Assembly: GCF_036607905.1 (NCBI RefSeq)
Contig: NZ_CP144555.1
Span: forward strand, 186,001 to 250,000
Direction: 5' to 3'
Origin: Streptomyces sp. SCSIO 75703
Lineage (GTDB): Bacteria > Actinomycetota > Actinomycetes > Streptomycetales > Streptomycetaceae
DNA length: 64,000 nt
Shown here: positions 1 to 8,401 of the stretch, piece by piece
Position numbering within the stretch: position 1 is the stretch's first letter
How the letters are laid out: every line of letters begins with the position of its first letter
The notes under the pieces: generated by a model
Databases searched by the model: none
What the model saw: the letters and a program-made list of their open reading frames with translations, nothing else
Told to the model about the DNA's origin: nothing
Program-made: the position numbers and the translations under genes

Positions 1-1
1 C

Positions 2-724
2 GCCCAGCTCGCCGTGCTCTCCCCGCTGCCCGAGCGGGTCGGGCCGGTGCGCTGCGCGGGGCTGTACCGGGCGGCGCAGCGCGGCACCCTGGTCGGCGGC
101 GACTTCTTCGACGTGCGCGAGGGACCCTTCGGGGTGCGGGTCGTGATGGGCGACGTGCAGGGCCACGGCCTGGCGGCGGTGGCCACCGTCGCCTCGCTGC
201 TGGGGGCGTTCCGGGAGGCGGTGCTCGACGAGCGGGACCTCGCCTCGGTCGCCGCGCGCCTCGACCGCCGGCTCCTGGTGGACGCGGCGGACGCCCGGCT
301 CGACGACCTCTTCGCCACGGCGGCGCTGCTGGAGTTCTCGGCGGACGCCCGGCAGGCGCGGGTGGCGCTCTGCGGCAGTCCGCCCCCGTTGCTGCTACGC
401 GGGACCGCCGTCACGGGCCTGGAGGCGCCGCCCTGGACCCCGCTCGGGCTCGGCCTCGCCGACCCGGCCGGCATCGAGACGCGGACGGTGCCGCTGCTGC
501 CCGGCGACCGGCTGCTGCTGGCCTCCGACGGCGTGCTGGAGGCCCGCGACCGGGCGGGGGAGTTCTATCCGCTGGCCGGGCGGGTGGCCGCCCTGGCGGG
601 CGGTGACGGGGACCCGGACACGCTCGTGCGGCGGGTCTGGGCCGATCTGCGGGCCTTCGGCCCGACGGTGCGCGACGACGTCAGCCTGCTGGTGCTCACG
701 CCCTCGCCCCCGCCGCACGACTGA
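2..724 (+). CDS. SpoIIE-type PP2C phosphatase, C-terminal part (5' end outside window)
   Basis: The reading frame is open to base 2, so this is the 3' part of a larger gene. The visible 240 residues form a PPM/SpoIIE serine phosphatase domain. A GGDFFD metal-binding motif lies at about residues 32-37, followed by GDVQGHG, then SDGVLEA and a closing DDVSLLVL motif that supply further metal-binding Asp residues. In Streptomyces such domains usually sit behind PAS or GAF sensor domains and dephosphorylate STAS anti-anti-sigma proteins. The sensor part is not visible, so the input signal is unknown. The stop is at 722-724, with a 170-base gap to the next gene on the same strand. An in-frame GTG at 14 is internal to the domain and is not the true start. 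Confidence 0.85.
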   Translation, partial: AQLAVLSPLPERVGPVRCAGLYRAAQRGTLVGGDFFDVREGPFGVRVVMGDVQGHGLAAVATVASLLGAFREAVLDERDLASVAARLDRRLLVDAADARLDDLFATAALLEFSADARQARVALCGSPPPLLLRGTAVTGLEAPPWTPLGLGLADPAGIETRTVPLLPGDRLLLASDGVLEARDRAGEFYPLAGRVAALAGGDGDPDTLVRRVWADLRAFGPTVRDDVSLLVLTPSPPPHD

Positions 725-894
725 GCCCGGCCTCGCCCCCGGCCCCTCTGGCGCTCCCCGCCCCTGAGCGGAATAGTGTTAAGAAAGGGTGTTTCGGGAT
801 AATCGGGAGCGAAGCCACGAACCGACCCGTACGCGCACGAACAGCGACCACCGCACGGCCCGAGCGGCGATCCGGCAACAGAGGAGCAGCCATC

Positions 895-1116
895 ATGTCG
901 ACGCCACAGCCCGACGCCTCCCAGCCCTCCGACGCCCGCGCGAGCGAGGACCGCGCCACCCCGGACGACCGGCTCCACGCCCGCAACGGCACCGACGTCT
1001 CCCCCGAGGACCTGGTCCTCGCGACAGGCCGGGACATCACCCCCCGCAACCTCGAATGGGCCCGGCGCAAGCTGGCCGACGAGGGCCCCGCGGCCCTCGA
1101 CAAGCTGCTGCCCTGA
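895..1116 (+). CDS. Small hydrophilic protein of unknown function (73 aa)
   Basis: A 73-residue protein with no membrane segment, signal peptide or cysteine. The first half is rich in Asp, Ser and Ala and looks disordered. The second half, with residues such as DITPRNLEWARRKLADEG, looks helical. The ATG at 895 has a clear Shine-Dalgarno GAGGAG at 881-886. The 170-base upstream region contains a comparatively AT-rich stretch near 771-803. In it, GTGT at 776-779 and GGGATA at 796-801 loosely resemble a sigma-B-type promoter, but the -10 does not match the GGGTAC/T consensus. The gene ends at a strong hairpin shared with the convergent DUF5709-like gene. I do not recognise a function; small proteins like this recur in Streptomyces genomes. 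Confidence 0.7.
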   Translation: MSTPQPDASQPSDARASEDRATPDDRLHARNGTDVSPEDLVLATGRDITPRNLEWARRKLADEGPAALDKLLP

Positions 1117-1120
1117 CCCC

Positions 1121-1168
1121 CGCACGCCGCCCCGGCCGCTCCCATGGGAGCGGCCGGGGCGGCGTGCG
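1121..1168. terminator. Bidirectional terminator hairpin between convergent genes
   Basis: Perfect inverted repeat: 1121-1143 pairs with 1146-1168 (23 bp, all matches) with only two bases between the arms, so the real loop probably opens the CCCATGGG centre. It lies between the stop of the 73-aa gene (1116) and the stop of the convergent gene (1188). There is no U-tract, which is usual for Streptomyces terminators. Confidence 0.75.
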
Positions 1169-1187
1169 GCCGTGCCGCGCCGGTCGC

Positions 1188-1658
1188 TCAGGGCCGCTCG
1201 GTGGGGTCCTCCACCACGTGCACGGCGGCCTCCTCGGCGCCCGCGGCGCCCGCGTCGATGCCCACGTCGTCCGCGACGGTCTCCTTGGTGGTGTCCGGGC
1301 GGACCCCTTCGTCGGGGGCGACCAGGCGGCCGGAGCGGGCGTCGCCGGCCTCGGGGTCGACCGGCTCGCCCTCGCCGCCCGGGGCGTCGCCCACCCCGTC
1401 GCCGTCCGGGGCCGCGACGTCGGGCACCTCCTGCTCCAGGCGTGCGTCCAGGCTCTCGCCGTCGTGCTGCTCCTCGGCGGTCGTGCCGTGCCGGGTGACG
1501 CCGAGGGGCTTCTCCGGCGGGGAGTAGCCCTCGTCCAGGGTCGCGTCGTAGTCGCGCTCGTCGACGGCGTCCTCCAGGTCGAGGGGCGCGGCGTCCTGCT
1601 GCTCCTCGTTGCCCTCGGTGGGCTGGTAGGCGTCGTCGGCCATCGGGTCGGTGCCCAT
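1188..1658 (-). CDS. DUF5709-like acidic hydrophilic protein (156 aa)
   Basis: Strongly acidic protein with no hydrophobic segment. It contains the segment EGYSPPEKPLGVTRHGTT (about residues 47-64), which I associate with the DUF5709 family of actinobacteria, followed by GESLDARLEQEVPD and a low-complexity Asp/Glu/Gly tail. The ATG at 1658 is chosen because GAGGGAGG lies 5-12 bases upstream; a second in-frame ATG follows at 1643. The open frame extends about 70 codons further upstream, but that part is Arg/Pro-rich and has no ribosome binding site, so it is not counted. Function unknown. The composition suggests an intrinsically disordered, possibly stress-linked protein. Confidence 0.75.
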   Translation of the reverse strand: MGTDPMADDAYQPTEGNEEQQDAAPLDLEDAVDERDYDATLDEGYSPPEKPLGVTRHGTTAEEQHDGESLDARLEQEVPDVAAPDGDGVGDAPGGEGEPVDPEAGDARSGRLVAPDEGVRPDTTKETVADDVGIDAGAAGAEEAAVHVVEDPTERP

Positions 1659-1821
1659 CGCTGCCTCCCTCTCGCTGCGGTGGTTCGGCCGGCGCGGCCG
1701 ATACGGTGACCGCTGTCGCGTTTCCCGATCCGCGCCCCTTAACCTCCGCCGCACCGCGCGCCGGCCCCCGCCGCACCGCGCGCCGCCGGCCGCGTCCGGA
1801 GGCCCGCGGCGCCGCTCCGGC

Positions 1822-3327
1822 CTACTCGTCGCCGTCCCCCGCCGGCCCGGCCGGCGGGGGTGCGACACGGGCGGTCAGCTCGCCCACCCGGTACGGGGTC
1901 CAGGTGCGGGCGTACTCCGGTGCGGCCTGCCCCGGGCCGAGCAGTACGGCGACGGGACGCTCGCGGGCGGTGCCGGTGATCTTCTCGGGGGTGGTGTTCT
2001 CGTTGTTGCCGCTGGTGGCGCCGGAGGAGCAGCCCGTGTAGTAGCCGATGGGGATGGCCTCGTAGCCGGTGAGCAGGCAGGGTGGGCGGACCCCGAGGCC
2101 GTGCAGTTCCGCGGCCGTGCGGGCCCAGGCGCGGCGGGCCTCGGTGCCGTTGCCGACGGTGTGCGCGAGGACGGCGAGCTGTACGGCCAGGTGACCGGCG
2201 AGGGCGAGCGCGACGAGCGGGGCGCCGGCCGGCCGCCACCGGCCGCGTGACGACCGGGCGAGGTACCACAGCGCGTCGGCGACCGGGAGGGCGAGCAGCG
2301 CGTAGGCGGGCTGGAGGAAGCGCGGCGCGGCGTAGCCGATGAGGAAGAGGTACGGCACCGCCGCCGTCAACGCGCAGGTGAGGGGAATCAGAGTGCGGGC
2401 GGTGCGCCGGGCCCGGACGGCGAGGACCAGTCCGAGGCCGGCGACGAGGGGCAGGAGGTACCACCACAGGGTGACGACCGGGTGCGGCATCGGCCCGGTG
2501 CACGGGCGGCACAGGGCACGACCGCCGAGGCTGCGGAGCTGGTCGGTGACGGCGAGGTGCCAGCCCAGGCCACCCTGGACGCGGGAGGCCTCCGCGAGCC
2601 GCTCGCCGAGCCCCCCGTACCAGGCGTACGCCTCCACCACCCACTCCCCCGCCCCGGCCACGAGCCCGCCCGCCAGGGCGAGGAGCAGCGCGCCGCGGCG
2701 GCGGACCAGGGCGAGGACGAGGAGCGGCACGCTCACCCAGACGGCGTCGGTGGGCCGCATCCACGCCATCAGCGCGGCCCCGGCGACCACGCCCCAAAGG
2801 GTGGCGCGGCCGGTGTGGCGGCGCAGGTGGAGGCGGGTGAAGCAGCCGGTGGCGACGAGGGCGCCGATCGCCACCCAGTAGTTGGGCATGGCCTGGGGGC
2901 CGTAGAAGAGGGTGACCCAGAGGGTGGCGAAGAAGGCGGCGGCCGTGGCCCGCACCCGGGCCGGGAAGAGGCCCCGCCAGGCGCGCAGCGCCAGGTAGAG
3001 GGCGAGCCCCGCGAGGACGGCCAGGTAGACGCGGAGCAGGACGGTGGAGGTGGACCAGGAGGCGACCGGCGCCACCAGGAGGGAGACGCCGCGGGAGCGG
3101 GGCGCGCTGAAGAAGGCGGCCGGGTGGTGGGCGGTGACCTGGCTGACGTAGACGGTCTCGTCCCAGCCGAGGCCGAACGCGGGCCCGACCAGGAGGAGTT
3201 GGGCGAGGGTGAACACGGCGGCCACCGCGGCGAGCGGCGCGTCGACCCGGTCGTGCCAGGGGCGGCCGGCGCCGGGCGCCGGGGCGCGGCGGCGGCCGGC
3301 GAGCATCGCGTGTGCGCCGTCGGCCAT
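1822..3327 (-). CDS. Multi-pass membrane glycosyltransferase, GT-C fold (PMT/ArnT-like)
   Basis: A 501-residue integral membrane protein with about ten hydrophobic segments and a short C-terminal extracytoplasmic region. The first extracytoplasmic loop holds GLGWDETVYVSQ (about residues 52-63). Its Asp-Glu pair is where polyprenyl-phosphate-sugar-dependent GT-C enzymes such as PMT (GT39) and ArnT carry their catalytic acid. By analogy it would transfer a sugar from a lipid-linked donor to a protein, lipid or wall polymer on the outer face of the membrane. The acceptor cannot be deduced. It starts at ATG 3327; the upstream ribosome binding site is weak (GTGAGGGG). It stands alone and convergent to nothing obvious on its strand. 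Confidence 0.65.
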   Translation of the reverse strand: MADGAHAMLAGRRRAPAPGAGRPWHDRVDAPLAAVAAVFTLAQLLLVGPAFGLGWDETVYVSQVTAHHPAAFFSAPRSRGVSLLVAPVASWSTSTVLLRVYLAVLAGLALYLALRAWRGLFPARVRATAAAFFATLWVTLFYGPQAMPNYWVAIGALVATGCFTRLHLRRHTGRATLWGVVAGAALMAWMRPTDAVWVSVPLLVLALVRRRGALLLALAGGLVAGAGEWVVEAYAWYGGLGERLAEASRVQGGLGWHLAVTDQLRSLGGRALCRPCTGPMPHPVVTLWWYLLPLVAGLGLVLAVRARRTARTLIPLTCALTAAVPYLFLIGYAAPRFLQPAYALLALPVADALWYLARSSRGRWRPAGAPLVALALAGHLAVQLAVLAHTVGNGTEARRAWARTAAELHGLGVRPPCLLTGYEAIPIGYYTGCSSGATSGNNENTTPEKITGTARERPVAVLLGPGQAAPEYARTWTPYRVGELTARVAPPPAGPAGDGDE

Positions 3328-3485
3328 GGTCGCCCCTCACCCCCGCCGGGGCGGGGCCGTTCGGTCGGGCCCGCCCGCGGTGGGCGGGAGGCGGGCGGAT
3401 CACGGTCAAGCTAACCCGCGCGGCGCGCGGGCGCAGAGGCTGGTTTCCGCCATCCGCCCCCTTCGTGCGCCCGCCCGGCGGGGTT

Positions 3486-5843
3486 TCAGCCGCCGGTGCC
3501 GGGGACGCGGTGGGGCGGCTGTTCGGGCGTGATCCGGCGCTTGGGCTCCGGTACGGCGAGGGTGACGGGGGTGGCGTCGTCCAACGGCACGGGGACGCCG
3601 TGGTGCCGGATGGTGAGCGGTTCGCCGTTGAGCAGCGTGTACGTCGCCTTGTCGGCGACGACCTCCACCCGCACGCACCGGCCGCGGAACTGGAGCCGGA
3701 AGGCGAGGCGGCTGAACTTCTCCGGCAAGCGCGGGGTGAAGGCGAGGCTCTCGCCCTCGCGTCGGGTGCCGCCGAAGCCGGCGACCAGCGCCATCCAGGT
3801 GCCGGCCAGCGAGGCGATGTGCAGGCCGTCGCGGGTGTTGTGCTCCAGGTCGGCCAGGTCCATGAGGGCGGCCTCGGCGGCGTAGTCGTAGGCGAGGCGC
3901 AGGTGGCCGGTCTGGGCGGCGACGACGGCCTGGCAGCAGGCGGAGAGGGAGGAGTCCCGTACGGTCAGCGGCTCGTAGTAGGCGAAGTTGCGGGCGAGTT
4001 GTTCCTCGTCGCAGGTGGCGTCGAACCAGTTCCCGCAGGTGTACATGGCGAGGACCAGGTCGGCCTGTTTGACGACCTGCTTGCGGTACAGGTCGAAGTA
4101 GGGGAAGTGCAGCAGCAGCGGGTACTGGTCGGCGCGGGTGCCGGCGAAGTCCCAGCGCTGGTGGCGGGTGAAGCCGGAGTGCTGTTCGTGGACGCCGGCC
4201 TCCTCGTCGTAGGGGATGTGCACGGACTCGGCGGCGTCCCGCCAGGCGGCGGCCTCCTCGTCGTCGACGCCGAGCCGTTCGGCCCGGTCGGGATGGCGTT
4301 CGCACACGTCGGCGGCGGCGATGAGGTTCGCGCGGGCCATGAGGTTGGTGTACGTGTTGTCGTCGACGACGGCGCTGTACTCGTCCGGTCCGGTGACCCC
4401 GTCGATGTGGAAGACGCCGTGGTGGTCGTGGTGGCCCAGGGAGCGCCACAGCCGGGCGGTCTCCACCAGGAGTTCCAGTCCGGTGTCGCGTTCGAAGTCG
4501 GTGTCGCCGGTGGCGGCGGTGTAGCGGACCGCGGCGTGCGCGATGTCGGCGCCGACGTGGAAGGCGGCGGTGCCGGCGGGCCAGTACGCGGAGCCCTCCG
4601 AGCCGTCGATGGTCCGCCAGGGGAACGCGGCGCCGGCGAGGCCGAGCTGGGCGGCGCGGTCGCGGGCGGCGGGCAGGGTGTCCTGGCGCCAGCGCAGCGC
4701 CTCGGCGACGGCCGTCGGCTCGGTGTACGTGAGGACGGGGAGCACGAACATCTCGGTGTCCCAGAAGGCGTGCCCGTCGTAGCCGGAGCCGGTCAGGCCC
4801 TTGGCGGGCAGCGCCCGCTGCTCGGCGCGGGCGCCGGCCTGCAGCACGTGGAAGAGGGCGAAGCGGACGGCCTGCTGGATCTCCTCGTCGCCGTGCACCT
4901 CGACGTCGGCGCGGGCCCAGAAATCGTCCAGGTAGGCGCGCTGTTCACTGACCAGCCCGTCCCATCCGCCGTGCGCGGCGGCGGCGAGCGCGGCCTCGAC
5001 CTGGTCGCTCATGGCGGGCCGGGAACGGGCGCCGGACCAGCCGTGGGCGACGGTCTTCTGCACCCGCAGCGACTGCCCGGGGTCGAGCACGGAGGTGACC
5101 GTCAGCCGGGCCACGTCCGCGTCGCTCTCGGCGGCGGTGGTGGTGTGCCCGGGTCCGTCGACGACGTGGTCGGCGGCGACGGCGACCCGCAGGCCGCTGC
5201 GCCGGGTGCGGTGGACCAGGCGCAGCCGCAGCCCGTGCGCGGAGTGCTCCTCCGGCTCCAGCGGGGACTGGAGGGCCTGGGCGGCGCGGGGGTCGCCGTC
5301 GGGATCGGGCAGGCTCTCGTTGGCGACCAGCTCCGACTGGATGACGACCCGGGTCCGGCTGTCCACGGGCTCGATCCGGTACTCGACGGCGGCGATGGCC
5401 CGCTGGGTGAGGGAGACCAGGCGCGTGGAGCGCACCCGGATGGTCGTGCCGGCCGGGGAGGTCCACTCGCAGCTTCGCTCCAGCACCCCGCGGCGCAGGT
5501 CCAGGACGCGTTCGTGGCCGCGCAGGCGTCCGTAGCGCAGGTCGAAGGGCTCGTCGTCGACGAGGAGCCGCAGCAGTTTGCCGTTGGTGACGTTGATGAC
5601 GGTCTGCCCGGACTCGGGGTAGCCGTAGCCGGCCTCGGCGTAGGGCAGGGGGTGGAGTTCGTGGACGCCGTTCAGGTAGCTGCCCGGCAGTCCGTGGGGT
5701 TCGCCCTCGTCGAGGTTGCCGCGCCAGCCGACGTGCCCGTTGGACAGGGCGAAGACGGACTCGCTCTGGGCGAGCAGGTCGAGGCTGAGCGCGGTCTCGC
5801 GTACGGACCAGGGCTCGACGGCGTACGTCCGGTTGGTGATCAC
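3486..5843 (-). CDS. Glycoside hydrolase family 65 disaccharide phosphorylase
   Basis: A 785-residue GH65 protein, the usual length for maltose, trehalose or kojibiose phosphorylases. These enzymes use inorganic phosphate to split an alpha-glucobiose into beta-glucose 1-phosphate and glucose. The N-terminal beta-sandwich runs to about residue 270 and the (alpha/alpha)6 catalytic barrel follows. HAFWDTE is an active-site signature, and GVTGPDEY places the general acid at Glu488, very close to the position in maltose phosphorylases. The GTG start at 5843 overlaps the stop of the upstream HAD gene (GTGA), which indicates translational coupling. That neighbour, a beta-phosphoglucomutase-type HAD, would convert the product into glucose 6-phosphate. 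Which disaccharide is used cannot be decided from motifs alone. Confidence 0.9.
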   Translation of the reverse strand: MITNRTYAVEPWSVRETALSLDLLAQSESVFALSNGHVGWRGNLDEGEPHGLPGSYLNGVHELHPLPYAEAGYGYPESGQTVINVTNGKLLRLLVDDEPFDLRYGRLRGHERVLDLRRGVLERSCEWTSPAGTTIRVRSTRLVSLTQRAIAAVEYRIEPVDSRTRVVIQSELVANESLPDPDGDPRAAQALQSPLEPEEHSAHGLRLRLVHRTRRSGLRVAVAADHVVDGPGHTTTAAESDADVARLTVTSVLDPGQSLRVQKTVAHGWSGARSRPAMSDQVEAALAAAAHGGWDGLVSEQRAYLDDFWARADVEVHGDEEIQQAVRFALFHVLQAGARAEQRALPAKGLTGSGYDGHAFWDTEMFVLPVLTYTEPTAVAEALRWRQDTLPAARDRAAQLGLAGAAFPWRTIDGSEGSAYWPAGTAAFHVGADIAHAAVRYTAATGDTDFERDTGLELLVETARLWRSLGHHDHHGVFHIDGVTGPDEYSAVVDDNTYTNLMARANLIAAADVCERHPDRAERLGVDDEEAAAWRDAAESVHIPYDEEAGVHEQHSGFTRHQRWDFAGTRADQYPLLLHFPYFDLYRKQVVKQADLVLAMYTCGNWFDATCDEEQLARNFAYYEPLTVRDSSLSACCQAVVAAQTGHLRLAYDYAAEAALMDLADLEHNTRDGLHIASLAGTWMALVAGFGGTRREGESLAFTPRLPEKFSRLAFRLQFRGRCVRVEVVADKATYTLLNGEPLTIRHHGVPVPLDDATPVTLAVPEPKRRITPEQPPHRVPGTGG

Positions 5844-6580
5844 GCGTGTCCTCCGAGTTCGGCGAGGTCCCCGACCACGCGGTCGGCGCCGTGGGCGTAG
5901 AGGGCGTCCGTCTGGCCGACCCGGTCGACGCCGACGACGTAGCCGAAGCCGCCGGAGCGGCCGGCGTCCATCCCGGCGAGGGCGTCCTCGAAGACGGCGG
6001 CCCGGGACGCCTCGACGCCGAGGTCGCGGGCGGCGGCGAGGAAGGTGTCCGGGCGGGGTTTGCCCGGCAGGCCGCGCTCGCGGGCCACGACCCCGTCGAT
6101 GCGCACGTCGAAGAGCCGCTCGGCGTCGATGGAGCGCAGCACGTCGGCGGTGTTGGCGCTGGAGGAGACGATGGCGGTGCGCAGTCCGGCGGCGCGGACG
6201 GCGTCGATGTAGCGCAGCGTGCCCTCGTAGGGCTCCACGCCGTCGGTGCGGATCCGCTCCAGCAGCAGCGCGTTCTTCCGGTTGCCCACCCCGTTGACGG
6301 TGGGGGCGTCCGGGGGGTCGCCGGGGTCGCCCTCGGGCAGGTGGACGCCGCGTGAGGCGAGGAAGGAGCGCACGCCGTCGGCGCGGGGGCGGCCGTCGAC
6401 GTACGCGTCGTAGTCGGCGTCGGTGAAGGGGCGGAAGCCGTCTCCGTCGCGCGCCCGCAGGAAGGCGTCGAACGTCTCCTTCCAGGCGGCGGCGTGGACC
6501 ACGGCGGTCCGGGTGACGACCCCGTCGAGGTCGAAGAGGCACGCCTGGATGTCGTCGGGAAGACCGAGCTGCGTCGTCAT
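5840..6580 (-). CDS. HAD-superfamily beta-phosphoglucomutase-like enzyme
   Basis: A 246-residue HAD protein. Motif I FDLDGVVT gives Asp17 (nucleophile) and Asp19 (acid/base, as in phosphomutases). Motif II is IVSSSAN, the motif III Lys sits in GKPRPDTFL, and motif IV is FEDALAGMDA. The alpha-helical cap between motifs I and II is typical of beta-phosphoglucomutase, which interconverts beta-glucose 1-phosphate and glucose 6-phosphate. Its stop overlaps the GTG of the GH65 gene by four bases, so the two act as one unit for phosphorolytic use of an alpha-glucobiose. The start at ATG 6580 fits the family length. The name pgmB would fit, but substrate proof is missing. Confidence 0.88.
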   Translation of the reverse strand: MTTQLGLPDDIQACLFDLDGVVTRTAVVHAAAWKETFDAFLRARDGDGFRPFTDADYDAYVDGRPRADGVRSFLASRGVHLPEGDPGDPPDAPTVNGVGNRKNALLLERIRTDGVEPYEGTLRYIDAVRAAGLRTAIVSSSANTADVLRSIDAERLFDVRIDGVVARERGLPGKPRPDTFLAAARDLGVEASRAAVFEDALAGMDAGRSGGFGYVVGVDRVGQTDALYAHGADRVVGDLAELGGHA

Positions 6581-6708
6581 ACCCGGACCAGTTCCCCGCC
6601 GGAGCGCTTCCCATCGGTGGCATACGTCACGGAATCCACCGATTCACGGGATTCGCCGCGTCCGGCCGCCCGCCACCGCGGGGGGCCGGGGCACCGCGCG
6701 GCACGGCC

Positions 6709-6769
6709 GGGGCACCTGCGGCGCGAGTGGGGCACCGTGCGGCGCGAGTGGGGCACCGTGCGGCGGGTG
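6709..6769. repeat. Three tandem repeats of about 21 bp
   Basis: Units at 6709-6728, 6729-6749 and 6750-6769 share the pattern GGGGCACC-GTGCGGCGCGAGT; the first lacks one base and the last is slightly diverged. They fill the space just upstream of the kinase gene, between divergent genes. They could be protein-binding iterons or a simple slippage product; nothing else in the sequence decides this. Confidence 0.7.
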
Positions 6770-6783
6770 GCACACTCGGCGGT

Positions 6784-7419
6784 GTGTCCGTGCCCTTCGA
6801 CGACCTCCTCGCCCGCGCCCGCCGCCTTCCCCGGGGCGGGCGCCGCGCCGTCCTCGGCATCGCCGGTTCGCCCGGCTCGGGCAAGTCGACCCTCGCCGCC
6901 CGCCTGGTACGGGAGCTGAACGGGGCCGGCGGCACCTGGGCGGCGCACGTGCCCATGGACGGCTTCCACCTGGCCGACGCGGAGCTGGACCGGCTCGGCC
7001 GGCGCGGGCGCAAGGGGGCGCCCGACACCTTCGACGCGGCCGGGTACGCGGCCCTGCTGCGGCGGCTGCGGGAGGAGGCCGACGGGGAGACGGTGTACGC
7101 GCCCGGTTTCGAACGGGAGCTGGAGCAGCCCCTGGCCGGTGCCGTCCCCGTGCCGCCGGAGGCCCGGCTGATCGTGACCGAGGGCAACTACCTGCTGCTC
7201 GGGACCGGCGCCTGGGCGCGGGTGCGGGCCCACCTGGACGAGGTGTGGTTCTGCCGCCTCGACGAGCGGGAGCGGCTGCGCCGCCTGGTGGCGCGGCACG
7301 AGGAGTTCGGCAAGGCGCACGCGGACGCCGTCGCCTGGGCGCTCGGCACCGACCGGCGCAACGCCGCGCTGGTCGCGGCCACCGAGGACCGCGCCGACCT
7401 GGTCGTGGTCACGGGGTGA
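6784..7419 (+). CDS. P-loop nucleoside/sugar kinase-like protein (PRK/PanK family)
   Basis: A 211-residue P-loop kinase. The Walker A motif GSPGSGKST is at residues 28-36. DGFHLADAEL, at about residues 60-70, is the substrate loop typical of the phosphoribulokinase/uridine kinase/pantothenate kinase group, and EGNYLLL follows as the Walker B-like strand. Relatives are annotated only as nucleoside/nucleotide kinase family proteins, and the substrate is not known. GTG 6784 is chosen because the open frame further upstream runs through the 21-bp tandem repeats and codes for a repetitive basic peptide. No convincing ribosome binding site is visible. The 3' end overlaps the convergent DUF3662 gene by 11 bases. 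Confidence 0.75.
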   Translation: MSVPFDDLLARARRLPRGGRRAVLGIAGSPGSGKSTLAARLVRELNGAGGTWAAHVPMDGFHLADAELDRLGRRGRKGAPDTFDAAGYAALLRRLREEADGETVYAPGFERELEQPLAGAVPVPPEARLIVTEGNYLLLGTGAWARVRAHLDEVWFCRLDERERLRRLVARHEEFGKAHADAVAWALGTDRRNAALVAATEDRADLVVVTG

Positions 7420-7837
7420 GCCCGGCGGGGCCGGGCGGGGGCGCCGCGTGCGGGAACGCGTCGGCGCTCACGTGCGGCATCACCCGGCTCGCCACCCGGT
7501 AACGGCCGTTGGGCAGGTCCTCGCAGGTGCCGACGTGCACGGTGAGCGGACCCGCCCACTCGTAGCCGTGCCGCTCGGCGTGGCGGGCGAGGCTGTCGGT
7601 GAGCATCTGGCCCACGCGGCCGGCGCGGCGGCCCAGCTCCTCGTGGACGGCGCGGGCGAGCGCGACGTCGTAGGCGTTGGGGACCAGGACCCGGCCGCCG
7701 GGGGCGACGACGGCGTTGCCGTCGCACTCGCCGCGCAGCGCGTCGAGCAGTTCGACGGGGTCCCGGTCGCGCAGCCGCGCCCACAGCGCCTCCCATCGGG
7801 CTTCGAGGGCCTTCTCCAGAGCGCTGAGGGCGCCCAT
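7409..7837 (-). CDS. DUF3662 (FhaA N-terminal domain) protein without FHA domain
   Basis: A 142-residue protein matching the N-terminal domain of FhaA. The hallmarks are an N-terminal MGALSALEKALE helix, a central LRGECDGNAVVAPGGRVLVPN block and the GPLTVHVG...DLPNGRYRV strand region. In FhaA this domain precedes a C-terminal FHA domain that reads phospho-threonine in the PknB/cell-wall signalling context. Here the protein stops after the DUF3662 domain with a Pro-rich tail, so there is no phosphopeptide reader. Start at ATG 7837. No pkn, rodA or pbp genes are nearby, unlike the canonical fhaA locus, so this is an orphan paralogue. Confidence 0.8.
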   Translation of the reverse strand: MGALSALEKALEARWEALWARLRDRDPVELLDALRGECDGNAVVAPGGRVLVPNAYDVALARAVHEELGRRAGRVGQMLTDSLARHAERHGYEWAGPLTVHVGTCEDLPNGRYRVASRVMPHVSADAFPHAAPPPGPAGLTP

Positions 7838-8085
7838 GCGTCATCACCTGCCGGGGGTCGGGGATCGTCGGGCGGGGGTGGGGTGCGGGTCTCCCGGTGC
7901 GGGCCCGGTGGCCCGGCGGGGTCGCGGCTCTTGCCGGGGCGGTGACTCGGGCGGCGCGCGTCGCCGGTACCGGCGCGGCCCCGTGTCCCGGCGTGGGCCC
8001 TCGGCCTCCCGGCAGGGCCTGCCGTCTCACGGCCGGGGGCCTGGGGTGCGGGAGGGGGAGCGGCCGGTGTGCCGGGGCGTCCGGG

Positions 8086-8247
8086 TCACCTCTCCTCGAA
8101 GTCGTCCGGGGTGACGCGCGCCTCCTCCAGTGCCTCGCGCAGGGTCCGGCCTGTGCCGCCCGCCGGGCGGGGTTCCTCCTGCTCGCGCCGTCCGAGCACC
8201 TCGTCGGTGGTCTCGGTCTTCGGCCGGTTCTCTTCCGGGACGGTCAT
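8086..8247 (-). CDS. Small hydrophilic protein of unknown function (53 aa)
   Basis: A 53-residue, highly charged protein ending in LREALEEARVTPDDFEER. Start at ATG 8247 with GAGGAG eight bases upstream on the minus strand. It lies divergent to the RpiR regulator gene (start 8402), sharing a 154-base intergenic region. The 248 bases between its stop and the DUF3662 gene contain nothing I can identify. Function unknown. Confidence 0.6.
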   Translation of the reverse strand: MTVPEENRPKTETTDEVLGRREQEEPRPAGGTGRTLREALEEARVTPDDFEER

Positions 8248-8401
8248 GGCGGATGCTCCTCGTGCGGTCGCGTCGTGGGCGTTCCCACGTGGCGGCGGGT
8301 TCCCGCACCGCGCCGGGCTATCCCCCGCGGGCGGCGCGGTGCGGGTCCGCGGGCGCCGGCCAGCTCCGTGCGGGCGGCCGGGTGTGCGGGGGCGGTGAGT
8401 T

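Noticed and set aside
776..801. Sigma-B-type promoter upstream of the 73-aa gene
   Set aside because: The -10 reads GGGATA rather than GGGTAC/T, so I mention it only in the gene entry.
3312..5900. An 862-codon open frame on the plus strand opposite the GH65 gene
   Set aside because: A shadow frame with Gly/Val/Glu-rich composition; the minus strand carries GH65 motifs at the right places.
6727..6783. Extending the P-loop kinase upstream to ATG 6727
   Set aside because: The extension is encoded by the 21-bp tandem repeats and is a basic repetitive peptide absent from the fold.
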